64,000 nucleotides of DNA from Onchidella celtica (GCA_963931925.1 OZ007580.1:11106001-11170000); one strand, 5' to 3'. Shown: positions 34,840-46,722, counted from the stretch's first letter. Notes: generated by a model from the letters alone, not told the origin. Numbers and translations are program-made.

Positions 34840-35160
34840 ATTTGTCGGGTTCTTGCAGATTTGCCGCACACCCTTCCCTCAGCCTGTCTGTACCCCACCT
34901 CAACCATTCTCGTAACGGAGGGCACCTCAGTGTCTTCTTCCGCTGGCAATTGGAGGGTGATCATCTGCAGGAGCTCCTCCCAGTCGTGTTGCAGGTGTCC
35001 CGGGACAGCAGCTTTGCTGGCTAGTAGATCGCCTGTCTCATTGCCCCTAACCCCAGCATGGCCCGGGCAGGATATCCATGTGAGAGATAAGGGTGAGGCC
35101 TCATAGGATATCAAGCCATTCTCGACGAAGCATGTTGCTGTCGACTTTTCGCGGAACCCT
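34840..35160 (-). pseudogene. I-type LINE relic: C-terminal half of RNase H
   Basis: The minus-strand frame includes LTWISCPGHAGVRGNETGDL, the last RNase H motif, followed by a tail similar to the region that follows RNase H in such LINEs. The N-terminal half lies at 35618-35919; a SINE occupies the gap and about 20 residues are lost or scrambled at the junction. The final catalytic Asp is preserved in GNETGD. Confidence 0.75.
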
Positions 35161-35617
35161 TTATATAACTCTTTAATTCTTTAATCCCATTTGGGAAATT
35201 TGCCTTTGTGCCATTGCAGTCCAGTTATAACTGGAGCAGGCACGTCGTCGCCACAGTGCAGCGCCGGTTGGCGGGGTTTTTTTGGGGGGGGGGGAGATGA
35301 GGGAGGACGGGGGGAATGCTAGGGATGAATTTTATTTAATATTTCCCGGGCAGCGGCCTGTTCGGCCTGCTCTTTTCGATTTCCAACTGCCAAGGTATCT
35401 TTAACGTGCGCAGCGTGCATACGGGCCCTCCGAATTTTTTCGTCCTTATCCGAGAAGACTAGGTACTCGATCCTACCCCCCCCCCCCGCATAGGATCAGG
35501 GACACGAAAATTTGAGAAAAATCCCAAACTTCCAACATGCCTGCACCGGCCGGATTTTGAACCCGGTACCCTTGGCGTGAGAGGCGAGCACCTTGCCTCT
35601 AGACCACCTTGTCCCCG
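35161..35617 (-). mobile_element. SINE copy, tail A, inserted in RNase H LINE
   Basis: On the minus strand: head GGGGACAAGGTGGTCTAGAG, B-box-like GGTTCAAAATCC, core TCTCGGATAAGGACGAAAAA, GTTAAAGATACCTTGGCAGT, the polyG/C stretch, CCAGTTATAACTGG-like block reading CTCCAGTTATAACTGGAC, and CCAAATGGGATTAAAG at the 3' end. It is one of the best-preserved copies and splits the RNase H frame. I could not define a target duplication. Confidence 0.85.
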
Positions 35618-35919
35618 AGTGAGAGACGCTGCCAGCATGGACTGTGCCAAAGCTGCTGAGCTCCAATCCAACGAAGTGCCTCAGTGACAGCTTCTACCTC
35701 CATCAGCATGTTAGGCTCAGCGACTGTGTACGCACCAGACCCCACGTACCCCTTCCCCACGGGCTGACCTCCCCTGTATGCCACAAAGCCCCATCCAGTC
35801 TTGTTGTCCCGATTGATGGATCCATCTGTGAGGAGGACAAAATCGCTTGTTGACGGGTTGTCATGTATCGTGTATGTTTGGTCATCAAGTGGTGTTCGCC
35901 ATGAGAAAGGCTTTGCCAA
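35618..35919 (-). pseudogene. I-type LINE relic: N-terminal half of RNase H
   Basis: The minus-strand frame reads FVLLTDGSINRDNKTGWGFV (first catalytic Asp) and NMLMEVEAVTEALRWIGAQQ (catalytic Glu). The match then breaks at the SINE insertion. Upstream residues AKPFSWRTPLDDQTY fit the linker before RNase H. The sequence continues unrecognised to about 36010. Confidence 0.75.
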
Positions 35920-36010
35920 GACTCTCGATCACGAATTACGGCCCACGAATCAATCCATTTTATCGCAGATATCAGCTGCAGAAGCTCAGATGAAGACTTC
36001 CCTAAACTAA

Positions 36011-37725
36011 CATTTTCAAGTATTTATAGGAAAAAGATAAAACGCTTTTTAATTTTCCTGAACACTGTCAGTTCTTGGGTAGTCAATGTGGCTTTTTCTT
36101 CAAGGGCTTATGTAAATGAACTGGACTGCCAAAAGGGGAAAGTCTACAAGAAGGATTCTACTCGTAGCACTGAGATATCTAGAAATATGGTATCATCAGC
36201 ATTTCTCTGAATCTGGCATGCAAAATGCATAGGGTCTTGTAAAGGTTCAGTTCATGGCAGTAGTCCAGCCAGGACGATTGTCTCAAACATTTCATTAAAA
36301 CAGATAGAGAAAGAGATAGATAACACCAAATGGTAAATGGTTTCGAAATAGGAAAAAAAAAAAGAGAGAGACAGACAAAAGACACACCAATCTGCACCTT
36401 CTCCCTCCTCAAAGCTAATTTCATATCAGTCCTTTCTTCACATGAGCAAATTCTGTATCCCGATTTGACAGGACACTGCAAATGGCAATCTGCCGGATAG
36501 TTTGCCGTCCAAAGTAACTTCCAGAGTGAGTACCGTAACGTGGATGTCTTAGTAGTATTGTTGAATTTTACATTACGTTCCATTTCTCCTAAGTTACGCT
36601 GGGCCTCAAACTGCCAGTTACCCACTCTCTAGACTGCAGCTGTTCAGACATAACAATCTACGCGTTACGCAGTTCATCAACGTGAAGTGTTCTTCCCGGC
36701 CTTGGGACGTCATTGAGACGCGTCAGCTAAACACAGATGAAGGCACTCAACACACAAGCGAAGACACGAACGCGAAGAGAATTTCAGGACAAGGAAAAAC
36801 AATCAGGGAACACTTGTATTTCTTCCCATAACCTATTTCTTGTTGTCCAGATCTGTATTTGAAATTAAACATTAAGAAACTTGAGAGGGCAAAAAAAAAA
36901 AAAAACTGGAGGAAAAGAGACCCAGAAAAACAATTATTTGATGTGGTCGATGAGCGTGCACAACCGCCGTCTTTGATTCAAAGAAGTTCGATTATCCGAT
37001 AATCTGGTTTTCTCTCCCATCCTGTGACACCATCCAAGAGTTTCTTCTGAGTATTGACAAGGATGGGGAAACACAGTTATGCGGGGCCGTTGCTAGCAGT
37101 TTTTCCCTTAAAAAGTAATACACTCTATTGGAGAGCTGACTTTGAATAATGTTCTTCTGTATATCGTTGGGTATTTTCCATATGGTTGTATGTGCAGTTT
37201 TGCTTTTTTCGAGAAAATGAGGATTGAACGTTTGAAGAGCTGTGTAAAATCAGGGCCGAAACGTATACATCACATCACAAATAGATATCTCGAAAAATTT
37301 TTTACCGATTGGAATGACACTTATACATGATAAAATTAGGAGTGAGAGAACCATTTTCATGATGAAACCTCAAAATGGGCAAAATGTCGCATACAACAAT
37401 ATGACAAATATCCGTCGACATTTTGTTTATCAGGAATCTGCGTGGAATTAATTACTGCTGACCGAAATCCTACCCGCTCATCTCCCTCTCCACAGTCTAG
37501 CTGTGAGAGCCCCTTTGAGTTCTTGTACCGCGTGTCCATTGAACTTTGGGTGGCGTCATTATTTTAACACAGCTGTGATAAAAGTGCAACCTCTGGCTAT
37601 CTACACCTTTCACGTACCACTGGCTTTCAAATAACACAGTTACTCTTTCTGTCAGAGAATAGTTTTTGTTTCTGTTATTGTTTATATATTTGGCTTGTCT
37701 ATTCTTTTGTGAATTTGAAGTTGAA
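36011..37725. other. No gene recognised
   Basis: About 1.7 kb of AT-rich DNA. A 148-codon minus-strand frame (36179-36625, starting at GTG) spans an A-rich tract and has no recognisable domain. A-run at about 36892-36905. Confidence 0.5.
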
Positions 37726-37726
<1 letters not shown>

Positions 37727-37762
<36 letters not shown>

Positions 37763-38030
37763 TCCCACTTCCATCTATGCACCCACTTCTCTTTTGTCCC
37801 CCCCCCCCTTCATCATTTCCCCCCTCGCTACCCATCTCTATTTTCTCTCTCGCACTCTGTTCCTTCTCGCTTCACTTGTAACCCCTCTCTCTCTCTTTCT
37901 GTCTCCAGATCTCTCTCTCTCTCTCTCTCTCCCCTTTTCCTTTCCGTTCCTCTCGCTCTGTATCTCTCTCTCGCTTTATCTCCCCCCCCCTTTCTCTCTC
38001 GGCCCCCCCCCTCCCCACCGCCCTGGAACA
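37727..38030 (+). repeat. Pyrimidine tract (CT and C runs)
   Basis: CT dinucleotide runs at 37727-37766 and 37911-37932 alternate with C homopolymers (37800-37808, 37983-37990, 38002-38010). Frames across it are compositional. Confidence 0.9.
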
Positions 38031-38296
38031 TCAACCAATTTCTTCCCACCCCCTCCCAGAAAAATACACGTGGCTTTCCTCACGACCACACATGCAAAGA
38101 TCTGCCACCCAGGACCAGCAGAGACAACGATTAGCGTCCACATAGATTGTGACAAGGAGTATTTGTACTGTAAACACTAGCTTGCCAACAGGATCCAGAC
38201 CTGTCGTATAATCAGCCTGTGATGTCATTTGAAGTCGAACTTCATCAGAAAACACGAGGCCTAGATATTTCGACTGAATAATGTCCTTGTTCAGCC

Positions 38297-38508
38297 TTAA
38301 CCCTTTGAATACTGACGCCGTGAAGGCTAGATTTTCCCAAGACCAGTTTATATTAAGATTCACGCATTTCAATTATTTTCAATGGTAAATATGAATCTAA
38401 ATCAGGCTATGGATCTACATTTAAAGGCTAGTAATGGAGGAATAAAACCTATAATTGATGCAGCAGTAAAGGGTTAGCAGCAATGTTGTTCCAGTACTGA
38501 AAGGGTTA
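38297..38508. mobile_element. Palindromic MITE-like element, copy 2
   Basis: Left end TTAACCCTTTGAATACTGAC, right end CAGTACTGAAAGGGTTA with an internal GTAAAGGGTTAGCAGCAATG, the complement of the left part of 8540-8757. The central block around TGGTAAATATGAATCTAAAT is shared. Both copies have doubled terminal motifs. Confidence 0.6.
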
Positions 38509-38618
38509 CAGATTGGCTCCAAAAAGGCTGGTGCAGTTCAAGCTTGCAGCAAAACGACAAAATAATGTGGATACACTTTTTCATCCACGAATACTCTCCT
38601 TCCTTTTTATATCAATTA

Positions 38619-38985
38619 ACGTCGTCGTCACAGTGCAGCTCCTGTCAGGTTTTTTTTTTTTGGAAAGGAGGCGGGGTGGGGGGGGGGGAAGAAGGGCGGA
38701 GGGAATGGTAGGGTAAGTTTTTATTTAATTTTGCCATAGCAGCGGCCTGTTCGGCCTGCTCTTCTTGAGTTCCAACTGCCAAGGTACCTTTAACGCGGCC
38801 TCCGAGTTTTTCGACCTTATCCGGGAAGACCAGCCACCCTACCTACCATAGGTTCAGGGACAAGAAAATATGAGAAAAATGCCAACATTCGGTCCAACAT
38901 GCCTGCGCCGACAGGGATTCAAACCGTGTACCTTCGGCATGAGAGAGCTAAAGGCGAGCATTGTGCCTCAAGACCAACGTAGAGT
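38619..38985 (-). mobile_element. SINE copy, diverged
   Basis: On the minus strand: a head with B-box-like GTTTGAATCC, CAGGCATGTTGGACC, a core with a deletion between CTCGGAGG and GTTAAAGGTACC, and GGCCGAACAGGCCGCTGC. It is followed by the C-rich stretch and the start of tail A (CACTGTGACGACGACG). An extra GCTTTAGCTCT-like piece is inserted in the head. Confidence 0.75.
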
Positions 38986-38989
38986 TCGT

Positions 38990-39666
38990 AGCTGTGCAAC
39001 TAGCACAACCAGACGTGAAAGCAAGTATAATTCCCCCCCCCTCCCCCTATTAAAGACCAGTGTCCCCCCAACCTCAGGAGATAATCACGGGGACAGGGGA
39101 CAATTGCAGCCCTCGCCGCTGCCACTGTAGGGGTAGCCAGACCGCCGCCGTCGCCTAACGCGATCTATCCCCTGCTGAGCAAGCCGCGGGTAAACGTCTT
39201 AACGCACACTAACTCGCCCTTCCTCCAGAAACCTGAACACCGACCCCCTATGCGCGTGCGGTCGTTATTTTAACAGCCCGCGCGCTCGGCACGAGACAGT
39301 CTTCTCCAGAACCAGGTCTGTTTTAAAAGTGTCTTTAAGTGGAACAATGAACCTTGTTCACGTGTTGGAATTAAAGAAAAATTGAACAAATTATTTCATT
39401 GCTCGGCACCAGCACCTTTCTTTCCCCCAGAGATGTTGATTCCTAAATGGTGCTCTTTTAATAGTTCAATAATGTGTAGTACATTGTGTCTTTATTACGA
39501 GTGTTTGATTTCTTGAAATATGTAAGTAAATGTTATTTCGTTTGAAAAAAAGAAAAATGTTATAAAATTGCTATGGACTTATATTCAAATATTATTTGAA
39601 ATAATAAATTATTATTAAAAGGGCCAAAGATTATTACATGGAATGTGAAATGATTACATTGTAACA
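38990..39666. other. No gene recognised
   Basis: Locally GC-rich from 39030 to 39300, then AT-rich. No motif or repeat partner noticed. Confidence 0.5.
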
Positions 39667-39833
39667 CAGCCGTCTTAACGCATGGGCTCACAGGGCAGTT
39701 GCCCAATGGGGCCCCAAGAGTTTAGGGGGCCCCCATGCATGCAAATTTACATTGATTTTTTGAAAAGGGGGGGGGGCGGACCGCCGCCTATCGCTTTGCC
39801 CAGGGGCCCAAAAATCGTGTTACGACGGCCCTG
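39667..39833. mobile_element. Short GC-rich MITE with CAGGGCCGTC-type ends
   Basis: Left CAGCCGTCTTAACGC and right GTTACGACGGCCCTG are inverted repeats. The interior has paired GGGCAGTTGCCC-like and TTGCCCAGGGGCCC blocks, so the whole can fold. The ends resemble those of hAT-type non-autonomous elements. I see no matching 8-bp duplication. Confidence 0.6.
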
Positions 39834-40472
39834 TATCATCAAATCAGTTTACATTTACTGATCATCTCCCAGTTTTTCCTTGTTTCCCTATGTCAAATTT
39901 AAAAAAAGAAAACAATGAAAAAAAGGGAAAAAAAAAAGAATCCATTATTTTGAAGGCTATTTTAAAAATAATATTATACATAACATAATTATGTAGTGTG
40001 TAATGTATATGTGTATGTATTATGTATGCTAGCAGAATCATTGCAAATACTGGTTTTAAGTACCACATAAAGATTTCTCCACGGTTTTAAGATTTTGATC
40101 AGGATGTAATTGTTCCATTTATTTAATATTCTGCTTTTTTTAAAACTCTCCAATGTAAAAGTTAGTGTGTTCATTTTTTTGTTGTTTCTTTGGTCTGATG
40201 TTAGCGATAACATCAGAAACTGCAGTGACGATCGCCCACTGGCTCGCCAAACAGAATGAAAAGAAAATTTGAAGCATGATATTATGAATGATTCTGTTTC
40301 ATTCTGACATCAAAAACAATTACAGTTATTAAATCTCACGTGTAACTGACTTGCCATCTTTCACCGCTGGCTAAATGGTATTTTATGAAACCTCGGTATT
40401 AATTATTGAACATTATGTGGGAATAATGGCTGCTTGTCTCACTGTCTGTTCGTCTATCTGTCTGCCTTGCTC
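39834..40472. other. No gene recognised
   Basis: AT-rich, no motif. Confidence 0.5.
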
Positions 40473-40620
40473 CTCTCTCTCTCTCTCTCTCTCTCTCCCT
40501 CTCTGTCTCTGCCTCTCTCCCCCCCCCTCTCTCTCTCCGTCTTTCTTCCCGTCTGTCCGTCTCTCGCTCTCGTACCCTCTCTTCTCTCTCGCTTTCAGGC
40601 TCTCTCCGTTTCTTGCTCTC
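40473..40620 (+). repeat. CT-rich tract
   Basis: CT dinucleotides with C runs and CTGT interruptions. Confidence 0.85.
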
Positions 40621-40950
40621 TGTGATTATCCTCAGACTACACAACATTGAGTCAGGATGTGCCAAATGTCATTCTCAGTCATTGTCTGAATGTGGCGAAC
40701 AGTCACGGGTGTTGTGTCAATACGCCTTGGTCACCACGACATAACATTTCGCCACTGGTGAGCATCACAGTAAGACTTAGACTTAAGTGTAGTAGTGAAT
40801 TAAGAAATACGACAAAAATTACATATAACGCAGTTTTTGATTTTGTTTTCTTTTTTTTTGGTGACATCCGAACCTTTTAACCATGTACGGGTAGATTTGT
40901 GATAATCGCGCAGCAATGTCTACATTGTTGAAAATTGAAATTAATAGATT
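40621..40950. other. No feature recognised
   Basis: Unremarkable sequence with a T run near 40850. Confidence 0.5.
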
Positions 40951-41035
40951 AAAATTTATCCATATCATCCCCCCCCCTCCCGCCAGAATTTATTATTCAT
41001 TATTAAATATATTTGTTATTAATAAATATTCAAAT
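40951..41035 (+). repeat. Fragment shared with 30070-30150
   Basis: AAAATTTATCCATATCATCC plus a C run, then TTTATTATTCATTATTAAAT, parallels the end of the deleted SINE at 29923-30112 and the ATT stretch after it. It is probably a remnant of the same composite. Confidence 0.5.
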
Positions 41036-41117
41036 ATTATTTGAGTTGTGTGTTGTGTGAACTGATGTGAGTTGTGTGTTGTGTGAACTGATGTGAGTTG
41101 TGAACTGCTGTGAATTG

Positions 41118-41352
41118 TGAACTGTTGTGAGTTGTGAACTGCGCCTAACAGGCTGCGTTACAATTTGCTCTGAGATAGAGAGAGAGAGAGTGAGCGAGAC
41201 AGGGAGAGAGAAAGAAGCAGTGCAGTATGTTGAGCGCTTCGCAGGCAGCTCCATTCTGCTCTGTGGTTGACATGTTGTTTCTGTAAAGCGCATAGAGCAT
41301 TTTAAATGGATATGCGCTATATAAATGCTATACATTATTATTATTATTATTA
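41118..41352 (+). mobile_element. Retroelement 3' end with GCGC/ATT tail, second copy
   Basis: Shares CGCCTAACAGGCTGCGTTAC, AATTTGCTCTG, a short GA tract, TGTAAAGCGCATAGAGC and GCGCTATATAAATGC plus ATT repeats with 34478-34836. The GA tract is much shorter here. It is preceded by tandem variants of GTTGTGAACTG (41043-41140). Confidence 0.7.
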
Positions 41353-41394
41353 CATGTCAGTGCGCTTTAAAATGGCCAGAGTAATCATATAACT

Positions 41395-41395
<1 letters not shown>

Positions 41396-41481
<86 letters not shown>

Positions 41482-41486
41482 GTCTA

Positions 41487-41519
<33 letters not shown>

Positions 41520-41522
41520 CCG

Positions 41523-41621
<99 letters not shown>
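41396..41621 (+). repeat. TATC microsatellite
   Basis: About 225 bp of TATC repeats with a central TGTC/CGTC block (41482-41523). Confidence 0.95.
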
Positions 41622-41626
41622 GAGTA

Positions 41627-41735
41627 CTCTAGTTCTGGAGTCACAAAGGCTATAAAATACGTACCTCTAGCATACACACACACAAAAACGGGGGTGGGGG
41701 GGGGGGGCGTAATTTTTTTTGTAACAACATTCAAT
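41627..41735. mobile_element. Half copy of the 290-bp MITE
   Basis: Matches the right half of 22834-23122: CTAGTTCTGGAGTCACAAAG, TAAAATACGTACCTCTAGC, then a G run and TTGTAACA. It begins immediately after the TATC array. Confidence 0.65.
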
Positions 41736-41884
41736 CAAGACAGTGCAGCTTTTTAGACAGAAATAAATTTGTTCAGAAGTTTTGATAGGAAGTATTATGG
41801 CACTGAGTAAGCTGCATTCAGAATTGTGACGGAGAATGACGACAAGGGAAAGAAATTTTGAAAAGTTAAAAGTTCACTGATTTC

Positions 41885-42090
41885 AGTAGTAGTAGTACTA
41901 GTAGTGGTAGTGGTAGTAGAAGTAGTTGTAAAAATAGTAATAGTTGTAGTAGCAGTAGTGGTAGCAGCAGTAGTAGGGGTAATAATAGTAGTAGCAGTAA
42001 TAGTAGGCCTATTAATCATACTAGTAGCAGCAGTATTAGTAGTTGTCGCAGTGGTTGTAGTTGTCATAGTAATTGTAAACAGTAATAATA
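41885..42090 (+). repeat. AGT trinucleotide-rich tract
   Basis: Degenerate AGT/GGT/AAT repeats. The apparent Val- and Thr-rich frames are products of composition. Confidence 0.9.
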
Positions 42091-42479
42091 GCAATTGTAT
42101 AATGAAGTTGGTTTTCTTACGTCAATAGTGATAGTAGCAGTGCTTTCTACCTAATATTGGTTGTCGTAAAGATAAGGTTTCGGTAATGTCGTAATTTAGT
42201 TCAAATTCTTGTTGCCACAATAAATTGTAGTGTGCACTTTGGCATCCATTATGTCGCAGCTAAAGTTATTTGGAATTATACTAAGTGATTATTCCAGTCA
42301 AGTGGAGGAAAGTTCGTCCAATTAGATTTTCAGCATTTCGCGAATCAGCCTTGATTTCTATGTCGTGATTGGTGCTGTAGGCTGGCATCCCGTACGTCAC
42401 AGAAATAGATTATTATTGCGGTCGAGCAAGCCGGGAAATTTTAGATTTTTTATTTGTTAGAGTTCCAAAGTTCAAATTC

Positions 42480-42870
42480 TATGTATCTGCTTTTCTCTGA
42501 TAAGATACAATGAGATAAGTTACGATAATATAAGATAAGAATCACTTTATTAGTCCCCATGAGAGAAATTCATTTTCACAGATCACACATGACACACACA
42601 CGTCTTACGTATTATTATATAAATATGTCACAAGTAATAACAGGCTTATTACGTGAAGTAACACATCATGGAACCTTAACAAACCATGGCACAGATCTAG
42701 TTAGAATGCGCTGTTGAGGCGAATTGCAGATGGTAAGAATGATCTTCTATAATCTTTCTCTGTTTGGTCTGATGTGTATTATTCTATTTCTCCTGGATGA
42801 AATTGAAATTTGATGAAACAAGGGATAGTACATGTCATTTAAGATAGATATAAATTTTATGTCTTTACAC
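42480..42870 (-). mobile_element. Non-LTR retroelement 3' end, TTATC tail, copy 2
   Basis: The minus strand has a decayed frame with RRSFLPSAIRLNSAF, resembling the FLPSAIRLxN end of a LINE ORF, then GATCTGTGAAAATGAATTTC, ATAAAGTGATTCTTATC and further TTATC-type repeats. It parallels 45413-45765, 655-740 and 47425-47540. Confidence 0.6.
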
Positions 42871-42994
42871 AACCATTTGAGTAGAGATGTCCAAAACTGA
42901 AAATGCTGGGTCTGTCACATTGCATTCTTTTTTTCTCTTTAACGATTGAACTTTTTAAATGAAATTGCATTCATCGAAGTTTTCCCATACAGCA

Positions 42995-43145
42995 AGCCGA
43001 CGTCAATCCCGAAGCAGATTTCCGTAAGATTGGTAGGATTATTGTAGGGGATTCCTTAGATCAAACCGACATAGGCGCGATGTCGTAACCAGAGGAAGTG
43101 TAGGAACGATGCCATTCCTAGGTACAAACTTGACGTCAGTACACT
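42995..43145 (+). repeat. Dispersed repeat, partner of 62225-62490
   Basis: Shares CGTCAATCC, GATGTCGTAACCAG, TTCCTA and AAACTTGACGTCA in the same order with 62225-62490. Class unknown; possibly a MITE, since GACGTCAATCC-type motifs occur near both ends. Confidence 0.5.
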
Positions 43146-43253
43146 TCCCTAGGGTTGCCGTTTGTGTTTTTGCAGGACTATTAAACTTATCTATGGCTAG
43201 GATATGGGTTAGGATCTGACATAAGGTTAGTGTTAAGTTTTTCCATACAATAT

Positions 43254-43549
43254 TGTTACAAGTGCGTCCGCTCCCCAAGTTTTTAGCACTAGGGGCACGT
43301 TTTTTAAATCCTTTTGTGACTCCAGAGCTAGAGAGCTCCTCCCAAAATACTCCTAACAACAGCCTTAATTAATTATTCTTTCAGATTTTCTTTTTGTTTT
43401 CCTCCTTTTTTTTTTTGGTTGAATGGGTAGGGTAGGGTTAGGGTATCAATAAGATTTAGAGTTGAGGATAAGGACTGGCTCGGGGATAGGTATATAAACG
43501 TGCTCGCCTCAAGCGCAAAACAACTTGTTGTGCGTAAGTACTTATAACA
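43254..43549. mobile_element. MITE of about 290 bp, copy 2 (inverted)
   Basis: A 296-bp element with TGTTACAAGTGCGTCCG at the left and GTAAGTACTTATAACA at the right, each followed inward by the CCCCAAGTTTTT-type block. It is the reverse complement of 22834-23122, sharing GACTCCAGAGCTAGAGAGCT and CTTAATTAATTATTC. Confidence 0.7.
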
Positions 43550-43779
43550 ATAGCCTGTTCCATAATATAGCATCTGTAACTTCTTGAATAAAAAATGCTG
43601 ATTAATTTCAAGGAAATTCGTACTGTTAGTCTGAAATCATTTCGAGCATCTGGCCAGAATAAACTTTTGGGATTAACCGGCAATTTAGCCAGAAACGTCA
43701 TTTTTGTATTAGGAACTAGAGTTAAGCCAAGATGACAAATCTAGGTCTCTTGATCAAGCGCTGGCTTGTCCTTGCCCTT

Positions 43780-43782
<3 letters not shown>

Positions 43783-43818
<36 letters not shown>

Positions 43819-43830
43819 TCTCTCTCTCTC

Positions 43831-43898
<68 letters not shown>

Positions 43899-43912
43899 TC
43901 TCTCTCTCTTTT
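43783..43912 (+). repeat. CT microsatellite
   Basis: About 130 bp of CT repeats with regularly placed CA interruptions, followed by a C run and further CT. Confidence 0.95.
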
Positions 43913-44029
43913 CTGTCGCTCTACTCCCACCTTCTCTCTCCCCCTCTGTCACCCCCCCCCTCTCTCCACTTCTCTCTTTCTCTCTTCTCCCTCCTTCTAT
44001 CTCTCTCTCTCTCCCTTTCTCTGTCTGAT

Positions 44030-45410
44030 ACAGTTTGTTTTCCTGTTCACTACACAGAGAGACTGGCATATACATCTTCAAAACTAAAAGTGCACATTTC
44101 ACTTAACCAGATTTAAACCGGTGCTACACCAAGCTATTTACTATATTATCTTTTGTATCTGACAATTGTGAACCATAATGATTTACCTTGTTTTTCCCTC
44201 TTTCGTTTTTGTTTTTAAATTTGTTTTGGCTTCATATAAGTGAGTCTTACGACCTATGAAGATGTATAATAAAAAATAAATATCAAATCAAAGGCTGTCA
44301 ACTTGCGTGGGAACAAAAGAACACAACATTAAGCTCTGAGATGGCTTGTTCTGTGTCCTTCCTATGGACAGCCCCAATTACGCTATATATTAGTATGATG
44401 CACAGTCATGTGAGCGGGGTTTTAAAGAATTCAGTACTGTAGAAAACAGAGTTTACAGAACAGCAGAATTCAAGGAAAATACGTGTAATTCCACAGCTTT
44501 ATGGCAAGATTTCAGAGCTCACAGGAAATCGTGTATAATGAACTCGCTCCGTTCGTAACATGTCACTCAAACTCTCTTGCGAGTTAAAAGTTTATTCGCA
44601 TATTTTGTGGGATAATCAGTTTGCGGAGCCCAGTTGTATGTGCTTGTGTAGTCACGTGGTTTCCAAATATGTTTCACTTGTTCATGTCAAATTTCAGACA
44701 AATCAGTAATCTTCAGGTCTGTTGGTAACTAAGCAGTTTTCTTGCACTTTTATAATTATGCTAGATTAACCAGACTATAAGATGCCTTAATTCAGCATTC
44801 AGCTGTCACGTCAACGTGTCTTTTATTAACAGTTTTAGTACCTCGAAAAATTAATTCCATCACTCTATCAATAAAGGAGGAAAATTTGCCTGTTATGCTG
44901 TGAGTTATTTATTGACATTTTATGCTATCTTTATGATTCATATACATTCAAAACCCCCCGGGTTATTTTAATGATTTTGCATTGTATTTGAAAGGACAAT
45001 CTTCTAGCCTTCACTCTGATGACCAATTCTCTCTGTTTTGTTTGTTTGTTTGTTCATCTTTAATCTCTCTTTATTCCTTCTCAGACCTTAGAGAGAGTTG
45101 GCATTTCGTTCATTAAAACATCTGATTAGATTTCTATCAGACTTACAGGTGGTTTTGTCCCGATTTCTGTGGTACCCTTTTTAGATCAAATCTCTGGTCA
45201 CCGGGAAATATTACAGAGTGGTTGCCAATCCTCCAAGCCTAAGATTATGAAGAATGAATTACACACTGAGAAATGTCCCATTCATTGAGGTGTGTCAAGC
45301 TCATAATTTCTTTTTTATCTTATTTTTATTTATTTCATAATATAGAATTTCAGTGTTTCCATGTGCTCTCTGTGTTAAATTTGTAATTAGTTCATTCTAA
45401 CGATACAGTA
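44030..45410. other. No gene recognised
   Basis: About 1.4 kb of AT-rich DNA with no long frame and no partner found in the window. Confidence 0.5.
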
Positions 45411-45412
45411 AT

Positions 45413-45765
45413 AAAACAGATAAAATGAGATAAACATCACTTTAATATGCCATAAGGAAAAATTCCCTTTCACAGAGTCTTTAAGAGCAAATACACATTA
45501 TCTTATGATAACATGATAACTCAGTAGCAGGCATAACACAAGAATTAACGTGACATGGAACGTGGGTAAAGTATGGTACACATCTAGCTTTGATGTCTTT
45601 GCGGAGGGCAAAAACGATTTTCTGTATTTTTCTCTGTTTGCTTTCATGTGTACTATTCTGCTGCTCCTGAATGAATTAATATTGGATGAAATCAAGGCTA
45701 ATTTTTACCTGATGAACAGAATGAAAGAAAAACAAATACCATTGTGGTCATCAAGAAATCTGTGT
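45413..45765 (-). mobile_element. Non-LTR retroelement 3' end, TTATC tail, copy 3
   Basis: The minus-strand frame contains ANREKYRKSFLPSAKTSKLD, corresponding to the FLPSAIRL segment at 42480-42870, followed by the same 3' region and GATAA-rich terminus. Diverged but collinear over about 350 bp. Confidence 0.6.
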
Positions 45766-45846
45766 CTTCCCTAATTTACCATCACTTTACAATGTCTTGA
45801 AAACTCGGGCGTACACCAAACATTCGCCCTGATTGAGTTACGGGCC

Positions 45847-46288
45847 GTGCAGGCATGTTGGAAGTTTGGGATTTTTCTCATATTTTCGTGTCCCTGATTC
45901 TATTGAGGGGTAGGATCGAGTACCTAGTCTTCTCGGATAAGGACGAAAAAATTCGGAGGGCCCGTGTGCACGTTGCGCACGTTAAAGATACCTTGGCAGT
46001 TGAAAATCGTAAAGAGCAGGCCGAACAGGCCGCTGCCCGGGCAAAATTAAATTAAATTCATCTCTACCAGTCCCTCCCCCTCCCCCCTCATCTCCCCCCC
46101 CCCAAAAAAAAAAAAAAAAAAAAAACGCCGACCGGCGCTGCACTGTGGCGACGACGTGCCTGCTCCAGTTATAACTGGGCTGCAATTGGCACAAAGGCAA
46201 AATTTCCCAAATGGGATTAAAGAGTTATACAAATACAAATACAAATACAAATACAAATACAAATACAAATACAAATACAAATACAAAT
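45847..46288 (+). mobile_element. SINE copy, tail A, with ACAAAT repeats
   Basis: The head is cut just before GTGCAGGCATGTTGG. The core is complete (TCTCGGATAAGGACGAAAAA; GTTAAAGATACCTTGGCAGT; GGCCGAACAGGCCGCTGCCC). Then come a C/A homopolymer stretch, GGCGCTGCACTGTGGCGACG, CCAGTTATAACTGG and CCCAAATGGGATTAAAG. The 3' end is about ten ACAAAT hexamers (46226-46288). This is the best view of tail A. Confidence 0.85.
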
Positions 46289-46312
46289 CATCAGGCGAAA
46301 CTGATCCTTTCC

Positions 46313-46722
46313 CTGTGTTTAGCTCTTTATTTTAGGAAGTTTCGCTGTCACTGGCATTTACACTTCACTTTGCTTGTTTTTATTTTTCTTGATCTTGTTT
46401 CTGTGTGGTAGTTTTTTTTTGTGGTTGGGATTAATTTTTTTTTTCTCGAATTTTTTGCCCGGGCAGGGACCTTGTTTCGCCTGCCCTTCTCGACTTTTAA
46501 CTGCCAAGGTATCTTTAACGTGTGCCAAGTGCACACCGGCCCTCCGAGTTTTTCGTCCTTATCCGAGAAGACTAGGTGCTCGATCTACCTACCATAGGAT
46601 CAGGGGCGGGATTTTTTTTCCCCGAAAAAAAATAAATTCCAACATACCTGCACCGACCGGGGATCGAAAGCGCTATCTTCGGCATGAGAGACGAGCACCT
46701 TGCGTCTAGGCCACGGTGCCCC
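46313..46722 (-). mobile_element. SINE copy, tail B, with target duplication
   Basis: On the minus strand: head GGCACCGTGGCCTAGACGC, B-box-like TTTCGATCCC, core, GGGCGAAACAAGGTCCC, then tail B ending TAAAATAAAGAGCTAAACAC. CCTTTCC at 46306-46312 and 46723-46729 is a plausible 7-bp target duplication. It lies tail to tail with the tail-A copy at 45847-46288, 24 bp apart. Confidence 0.8.

Noticed and set aside
36179-36625. A 148-codon minus-strand frame with a GTG start
   Set aside because: It crosses an A-rich tract, lacks an ATG start and shows no recognisable domain.
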